The notes below the pieces were generated by a model that had not been told where the DNA came from, searched no databases, and was given only the letters and a program-made list of their open reading frames with translations. From assembly GCA_002348095.1 (NCBI GenBank), contig DDYT01000029.1:1-64000 (forward strand): a DNA stretch of 64,000 nucleotides, written 5' to 3'. Below, piece by piece: positions 59,621 through 64,000 of this stretch (position 1 is the stretch's first letter; every line of letters starts with the position of its first letter). This DNA is from Erysipelotrichaceae bacterium UBA2227. GTDB lineage: Bacteria; Bacillota_I; Bacilli_A; Erysipelotrichales; Erysipelotrichaceae. The position numbers and the translations under genes were made by a program.

Positions 59621-59649
59621 TTTGGGCACGTTTCCATAACGTGCCCAAA
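59621..59649 (-). terminator. terminator of the aldo/keto reductase gene
   Basis: TTTGGGCACGT/ACGTGCCCAAA hairpin with a 7-base loop; T-rich after it on the minus strand. Confidence 0.75.
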
Positions 59650-59685
59650 ATATCAATAAAAATGTGCACGTATTACAGGAAATCC

Positions 59686-60810
59686 CTATAATTGATTGAT
59701 TTCTTCAGTCATTCTCTTTAAGTCTTCACGAATCGGTATGCTTTGCGGACAAAGCGGTTCACATGCACCGCACCACTGACACATATCTGAACGCTGCTCC
59801 GGCGGACAGTGGGTAAAGTAACGTGCCTTAGCTTTTTTAATATCCCCAAATACCCCGTAATCATTCCAAATACGGAAGTTACGCGGAATATTGACCCCAA
59901 ACGGACACGGCATACAATAGTTACATCCGGTGCAGCCGTTTTTCTTACGCGAGTGAATCATGTGCGCAACTTCGCTGACTGTGGCTTGTTCAACATCATT
60001 GAGAACCGTGAAATCTGTAAATGTATTAAGATTATCCGTGACATGTTCCATAGTCGACATACCGCTCAAGATGACCTTCACATTATCCAAACTGGCGACC
60101 CAGCGCAATGCCCATGAAGATAGCGACCAATCCGGATGAATCTGTTTGAATTTTTCTTCCATATCTTCAGAAAGCCGTGCCAGGGTCCCGCCTTTGATCG
60201 GTTCCATGATGACCAATGGAATGCCCAGTTCTTTAGCCAAGGCATATCCCTTCATGCCGGCCTGAATTTCGGTATCGATATAGTTGAGCTGAATCTGACA
60301 GAAATCCCAATCGGTATAGCGTATGATTTCTTCAAATACTTCGTACTCATCGTGAAAGGAGAATCCTAACTGACGGATCTTTCCTTGTTTTTTCTTTTCG
60401 AGAAGATAACTCAACACATCCAACCTGAGTACTTTATCCCACAATTCTTTGGACAAGGAATGAAGCAGATAGAAATCAACGTAATCGACCTGAAGACGTT
60501 CGAGTTGATTTTCAAACATCTTAATGGCATCTTCATGAGAGTCGATATACCAAAGCGAACACTTGGTGGCCAGATAGAAACTGTCTCGGGGATATTTTTT
60601 CATAACTTCCCCGACAAACAGTTCACTTTCCTGTTCGTGATAGGGGTATGCTGTATCGATATAAGTTACCCCGGCTTTGATCGCGACGTCCATCATCGCT
60701 TCCGACTGAACCCGATCGATCTTCCCGTTTTCCAATAATGGGAAGCGCATACAACCAAATCCCAACAACGAAGGTTTTATCCCATCCTTTTTCATTTCAC
60801 GATATTCCAT
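59686..60810 (-). CDS. aldo/keto reductase with C-terminal ferredoxin domain
   Basis: The 374-residue protein has an N-terminal AKR TIM barrel (SLLGFGCMRFP, YIDTAYPYHEQESE with the catalytic Tyr, VDFYLLHS with His) and a C-terminal 2[4Fe-4S]-type domain with CTGCNYCMPCPFGV and CQWCGACEPLCPQSIP. This group is common in anaerobes and has no known substrate. Start at 60810 after AGGAGGTTCTT. It is a single gene. Confidence 0.88.
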   Translation of the reverse strand: MEYREMKKDGIKPSLLGFGCMRFPLLENGKIDRVQSEAMMDVAIKAGVTYIDTAYPYHEQESELFVGEVMKKYPRDSFYLATKCSLWYIDSHEDAIKMFENQLERLQVDYVDFYLLHSLSKELWDKVLRLDVLSYLLEKKKQGKIRQLGFSFHDEYEVFEEIIRYTDWDFCQIQLNYIDTEIQAGMKGYALAKELGIPLVIMEPIKGGTLARLSEDMEEKFKQIHPDWSLSSWALRWVASLDNVKVILSGMSTMEHVTDNLNTFTDFTVLNDVEQATVSEVAHMIHSRKKNGCTGCNYCMPCPFGVNIPRNFRIWNDYGVFGDIKKAKARYFTHCPPEQRSDMCQWCGACEPLCPQSIPIREDLKRMTEEINQL

Positions 60811-60873
60811 AAAGAACCTCCTGCTATAGTTCAATTATACCTTTATTTCACAACAAAAGAACAACGAAATAAA

Positions 60874-60893
60874 AAACCGCCCGAAGGCAGTTT
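60874..60893 (-). terminator. terminator after the 60892 gene
   Basis: On the minus strand AAACTGCC-TTCG-GGCGGTTT (one mismatch), followed by TTTTATTT. Confidence 0.65.
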
Positions 60894-61671
60894 AGCGGAA
60901 AAACATGAAATAGATGACAGCGATGGCGACCAAGGCCAATAATATCAAGATGGACTTAATGGACTGCTTGGTTTCTTTGATATAATTGAATGTCTTTTCG
61001 AACCCTTTGCGCTTATAAATGTTTTTGGATTTAGGTTCATTCTTAATATATTCTTTGACCATGCGGTGATCGTCCATATACTTTTTAAATGATTCAAGCG
61101 AAGGACAGACGGACTTGTCTTGAACGGAAATGAAAATTGATTTCCAGTCGAGATTCGTACCTTCTTTCAGCGGATCAAAATCGCGGATCGTCGAAGGACT
61201 GACCGTTGTATTGATTTCGTTTTTCACAAAATTAGGATCTCGCTGATAGACGACTAGTGTCCGCGGAGTCGTCATATACTGTGCGACCAGTCCGGTCATC
61301 CGATCGAAGGCCGCGTGGATCTTCACCGGATCGGTCGTTACGATGGATGGAAAATCAAGCGATAAGAAGGATTTGGATTTTTCGATAAACCCGTCGGCGC
61401 TTTTTGCGGATTCAACGGCGGCATATTCGCGGAAATCAGTGTTGATGAAATAGCGGGACTTGATGTTGGCTTCGGCAGACTTGACAAAGTGCACCAGAAG
61501 CTTTGTGGCTTCTTCTTTTGACAATGTGGGTAACAGGGATTTTACTTCCTCCGTCAACTCCTCGATTTTCTTATACGGAGTGAAGGTGTAAGCCTCATCA
61601 ACATATACTTCCTCGTAATCAAGGTTCTGATACGAAGAAATCAAATCAAACATTTCTTTAAAGGTTTTCAT
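60892..61671 (-). CDS. uncharacterised protein with C-terminal membrane anchor
   Basis: The 259-residue protein is hydrophilic up to residue 235 and ends in one membrane helix (ILILLALVAIAVIYFMFF), a tail-anchor layout. The soluble part is rich in charged residues (IEELTEEVKSLLPTLSKEEA) with no motif I know. It lies 3 bases after the other membrane protein gene, so the two form an operon and may act together. Function unknown. Confidence 0.55.
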   Translation of the reverse strand: MKTFKEMFDLISSYQNLDYEEVYVDEAYTFTPYKKIEELTEEVKSLLPTLSKEEATKLLVHFVKSAEANIKSRYFINTDFREYAAVESAKSADGFIEKSKSFLSLDFPSIVTTDPVKIHAAFDRMTGLVAQYMTTPRTLVVYQRDPNFVKNEINTTVSPSTIRDFDPLKEGTNLDWKSIFISVQDKSVCPSLESFKKYMDDHRMVKEYIKNEPKSKNIYKRKGFEKTFNYIKETKQSIKSILILLALVAIAVIYFMFFR

Positions 61672-61674
61672 GTC

Positions 61675-62217
61675 TTATTTTCCTTTCTTGCGCAACGACT
61701 GCACATAAATAAGCAACCCTACCTGAAACAAACCAAACGCCGCGATTCCTAACATACCGACAAAGTATAAGGGCTGATAATCTCCGACAAAAGCCCCGGC
61801 AATCGCCGCGATCGTGATCGCCGCATACGAGACGATTCGGATATTGACGACTTTGTAGTGCTCATCCAGATGTGTCTGGATAAATCCGATGCGCTTGGGC
61901 GGTATGAAGTTTGGCTGTGGCGAAAAAGTTCGGATCTTGAAGAAGTAAAACCAGGCTTCGATAAGCAGCCATGTAATGGCACCGGCCCCAACGGTCAGAA
62001 GCAAATCTTCCTCCGTAATGATAACGGCCATCAAAGAGACAAACAAGACGATAAACAGGCGGAAATGGTAAATCTGGATGAGTTTTACGTCTTCTTTTAC
62101 GACTTGATATGCTTTTTTTAATAGCGGACGGTAATAAATGAGTCTGCGGCTTTTCCCGGTAAAAATATTGATTCTCTGATACTGTGCCTCGACTTCCGAC
62201 ATCTTTGCTTTTGACAT
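61675..62217 (-). CDS. uncharacterised four-helix membrane protein
   Basis: The 180-residue protein has four hydrophobic segments at roughly 50-66, 68-88, 124-145 and 150-172, after a charged N-terminus. KKMSEVEAQ-like KMSEVEAQYQRI opens it. No family was recognised. AAGGAG precedes the start. First gene of the two-gene unit with the tail-anchored protein. Confidence 0.55.
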   Translation of the reverse strand: MSKAKMSEVEAQYQRINIFTGKSRRLIYYRPLLKKAYQVVKEDVKLIQIYHFRLFIVLFVSLMAVIITEEDLLLTVGAGAITWLLIEAWFYFFKIRTFSPQPNFIPPKRIGFIQTHLDEHYKVVNIRIVSYAAITIAAIAGAFVGDYQPLYFVGMLGIAAFGLFQVGLLIYVQSLRKKGK

Positions 62218-62351
62218 AGAAAAACTCCTTCTCTATGAATATTATAACGCATGGTGGATTGTTTTTAAAGAATCGCAAAGTTTGTTTGAATGTTTTTGCA
62301 ATATTTAGTAAACTTATAGTAGAAAATGAAAGAATTAAAGGAAGAAATTCC

Positions 62352-63029
62352 ATGAAAAAGGCGATTATCAGCTGTGCGGTCTTCCAACCCTACCTAAAAG
62401 AGATTTTAAAGGACAGAACAGATATTCAGTCGTTCATTTTTCTTGAGGTCAAACAGCACAATCATCCCGAGCAACTGGCTGTTTTGCTTCAAAAGGAAAT
62501 TGATAAGATCGCTGATGCTGATGAAATACTGTTAATGTACGGACTGTGCGGCAATGCCATCTTGCCTTTAAAGAGCAACGGGATTCCTGTTCGGATGTTC
62601 AGAATGCATGACTGCGGGATGGCACTGTCGGGAACCCGTCAGCGATACAAAGAACTGTTTGCCCACCGGCTGAGCCAAAGTTATGCCTGTGCGGCTTATG
62701 ATGTGCTTGACTCAGCCGATAACTATCGCATGTCACTGGAATATTTACGTATCAAACAGGAGTACGGTGAAGAGAATGCGGAATATATATTGGAGATGTT
62801 GCATAAGCCGAAGCATGATACCACCATCTACTTTGATTTCGGACTGGATGAAGACCGTGCTTTTCTTGAAAAAAATAAAGATCGGTCGCTGGAAATCGTT
62901 ACTGGCGGTTGGCAGATGATGCTTGACTTGCTTGATTGCAAAGAGGCGGATACCGTAGTTTTAAGAGAAAATGAAGAACTGTTTGCGATATACGATCTGG
63001 ACGAGGTCTTCGTCAGTAAGGAGAAATGA
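62352..63029 (+). CDS. DUF1638 protein
   Basis: The 225-residue protein shows the DUF1638 pattern: IISCAVFQPYLKE at the start, LLMYGLCGNAILPL near residue 60, HDCGMALSGTRQRY with conserved His-Asp-Cys, and GGWQMMLDLL near the C-terminus. Family members often stand beside corrinoid or C1-metabolism genes; Cys and His suggest metal binding. AAAGGAAGAAATT precedes the start. It is followed 1 base later by the hexulose-phosphate synthase gene, an operon arrangement worth noting. Confidence 0.75.
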   Translation: MKKAIISCAVFQPYLKEILKDRTDIQSFIFLEVKQHNHPEQLAVLLQKEIDKIADADEILLMYGLCGNAILPLKSNGIPVRMFRMHDCGMALSGTRQRYKELFAHRLSQSYACAAYDVLDSADNYRMSLEYLRIKQEYGEENAEYILEMLHKPKHDTTIYFDFGLDEDRAFLEKNKDRSLEIVTGGWQMMLDLLDCKEADTVVLRENEELFAIYDLDEVFVSKEK

Positions 63030-63030
63030 A

Positions 63031-63663
63031 ATGAAACTGCAATTAGCTTTGGATGTATGTACGATCGAGGAAGGACTGAATCTGGTCGAATCGGTGAGGG
63101 AATACATCGATATCATCGAGATCGGAACGCCGCTGATCATTGAGTACGGATTACAGCCGGTTAAACTGTTTAAGGAGAGATTTCCGGATAAGCTGATATT
63201 GGCTGATGCCAAAATCATGGATGCGGGAGAGCATGAAGCCAACCTCTGCTTTTCAAAAGGGGCGGACATCGTCACGGTGTTAGGTGTTGCGCATGACTCG
63301 ACGATCCGCGGCGTGATCAAAGCGGCTCAAAAGCATGGCAAGCAGGTACTGGTCGATATGATCGATGCCCATGATATACAACAGCGGGCACAGGTGATCG
63401 ATCAGCTCGGAGCAGACTATTTATGCGTGCATACCGCCTTTGATATTCAGTTCTCCGGGGCCAATCCGCTAGAGGAACTGCGGTTGATTCATGAGGTGGT
63501 GAGTGAGGGTAAATCCGCGGTGGCCGGCGGTGTCAAAGTGGCCACGGTGGCTGATATAGTCAAAGAGCATCCGGCCATCATCGTGGTGGGCGGCGGAATT
63601 ACCGGTCAGGCAGATCCGGTAAGTGCGGCCAGAAGAATCAAAGAAATCATGGAGGGCAAGTAA
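63031..63663 (+). CDS. hxlA: 3-hexulose-6-phosphate synthase
   Basis: The 210-residue protein has LALDVCTIEEGLNL, IIEIGTPLIIEYG, ILADAKIMDAGEHEANLCFSKGADIVTVLGVAHDSTI (core MDAGEHEA) and VGGGITGQADP, as in HPS of the orotidine-decarboxylase superfamily. It condenses formaldehyde with ribulose-5-phosphate, or works in reverse to make ribulose-5-phosphate from hexulose-6-phosphate. AAGGAGAAATGA precedes the start. The PHI gene follows with 1 base between. 3-Keto-L-gulonate-6-phosphate decarboxylase (UlaD) is a relative, but the PHI partner favours HPS. Confidence 0.85.
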   Translation: MKLQLALDVCTIEEGLNLVESVREYIDIIEIGTPLIIEYGLQPVKLFKERFPDKLILADAKIMDAGEHEANLCFSKGADIVTVLGVAHDSTIRGVIKAAQKHGKQVLVDMIDAHDIQQRAQVIDQLGADYLCVHTAFDIQFSGANPLEELRLIHEVVSEGKSAVAGGVKVATVADIVKEHPAIIVVGGGITGQADPVSAARRIKEIMEGK

Positions 63664-63664
63664 G

Positions 63665-64000
63665 ATGAATGCCAGAGAAAAAGCGTTATTGGTCGTCTCG
63701 GAACTGAGGGAAGCTCTGACACGAATTCCGGTGGGACTGACCGATGAAGTATGTGATGTTTTATTGAAAGCGGATGAAATATTTGTGGCCGGGGCCGGCC
63801 GCAGCGGGCTGATGGCACGTGCCTTCTGTATGCGACTGATGCATTTGGGCTTGCGCAGTTATATGGTCGGGGAAGTCGTTACGCCTAACCTGCGTAGCAG
63901 CGGGGTTTTGGTGATCTGTTCGGGTTCCGGCGAGACAAAGAGTCTGGTTTCAATGGCCGAAAAAGCCGTGTCCTTGGGTGCGCCGATCGTTTTGGTGACC
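63665..64000 (+). CDS. hxlB: 6-phospho-3-hexuloisomerase, 5' part (cut by window end)
   Basis: The visible 112 codons encode the start of a SIS-domain PHI: ADEIFVAGAGRSGLMARAFCMRLMHLGLRSYMVGEV and ICSGSGETKSLVSMAEKA. AGRSG and CSGSGET are typical of HxlB. It isomerises hexulose-6-phosphate to fructose-6-phosphate, completing the ribulose-monophosphate pair. GGAGGGCAAGTAAG precedes the start. The gene runs off the edge. Confidence 0.9.
   Translation, partial: MNAREKALLVVSELREALTRIPVGLTDEVCDVLLKADEIFVAGAGRSGLMARAFCMRLMHLGLRSYMVGEVVTPNLRSSGVLVICSGSGETKSLVSMAEKAVSLGAPIVLVT

Noticed and set aside
1..64000. CRISPR arrays, tRNA/rRNA genes, insertion sequences, prophage or integrase genes
   Set aside because: No regularly spaced repeats, cloverleaf-type sequences, transposase-like or integrase-like proteins were seen on either strand.

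Overview
The window is a gene-dense stretch of a bacterial chromosome, probably from a strictly or mostly anaerobic Gram-positive fermenter (Bacillota). The evidence is strong AGGAGG-type ribosome binding sites, a LtaS-like lipoteichoic acid synthase, PTS transporters with a CcpA-type cre site, DUF937 and PspC/LiaF-like proteins, and oxygen-sensitive enzymes (a glycyl-radical enzyme with its activase, a 2-oxoacid:ferredoxin oxidoreductase, a ferredoxin-type aldo/keto reductase, a membrane pyrophosphatase, rubredoxin). Erysipelotrichia- or Clostridia-like lineages fit, but the sequence alone does not fix the genus. No rRNA, tRNA, CRISPR array, phage or insertion sequence was seen.

Region 1 (1-10805) reads as a sulfoquinovose-degradation cluster of the sulfo-transketolase type. 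It holds a split transketolase (the N-terminal subunit is cut by the window edge), an RpiB-like isomerase, a membrane transporter, a CoA-acylating aldehyde dehydrogenase and a two-subunit ADP-forming acyl-CoA synthetase. After a terminator and a new promoter come a GPH-type sugar importer, a YihQ-like GH31 sulfoquinovosidase and a ROK regulator. The predicted flow is uptake and hydrolysis of sulfoquinovosides, two C2 transfers by transketolase with one isomerisation between them, then sulfoacetaldehyde to sulfoacetyl-CoA to sulfoacetate with ATP gain and export of the C2 sulfonate.

Region 2 (10806-34876) is mainly housekeeping: a DtxR-type regulator, LtaS-like enzyme, VOC and START-type small proteins, dehydrogenases, pyrophosphatase, M23 peptidase, DUF937, a KorAB-type oxidoreductase, two cupin-type phosphoglucose isomerases followed by a mannose-6-phosphate isomerase, a macrodomain protein, a MalY/PatB lyase, envelope-stress proteins, a lipid kinase, an AI-2E-family permease, rubredoxin and cyclophilin.

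Region 3 (34900-58450) is a large carbohydrate island. One operon carries a SIS isomerase, SDR, FAD-dependent oxidoreductase, phosphotriesterase-family hydrolase, KDPG aldolase, NagA, a ManA homologue and DeoC. It is followed by a TIM-barrel epimerase and another ManA. A minus-strand operon encodes an unclassified glycyl-radical enzyme, its activase and a GntR/UTRA regulator. It diverges from a set encoding a two-domain ManA homologue, NanE and a second SIS protein. Next come a mannose-family PTS behind a cre site and a FrlB-like SIS deglycase/isomerase, with a DeoR-type regulator further on. The substrate of this island is not known.

Region 4 (58450-64000) has a frameshifted Fic gene, a ferredoxin-type aldo/keto reductase, two uncharacterised membrane-associated proteins, a DUF1638 protein, and a ribulose-monophosphate pair (hexulose-phosphate synthase and the start of phosphohexuloisomerase) running off the end.
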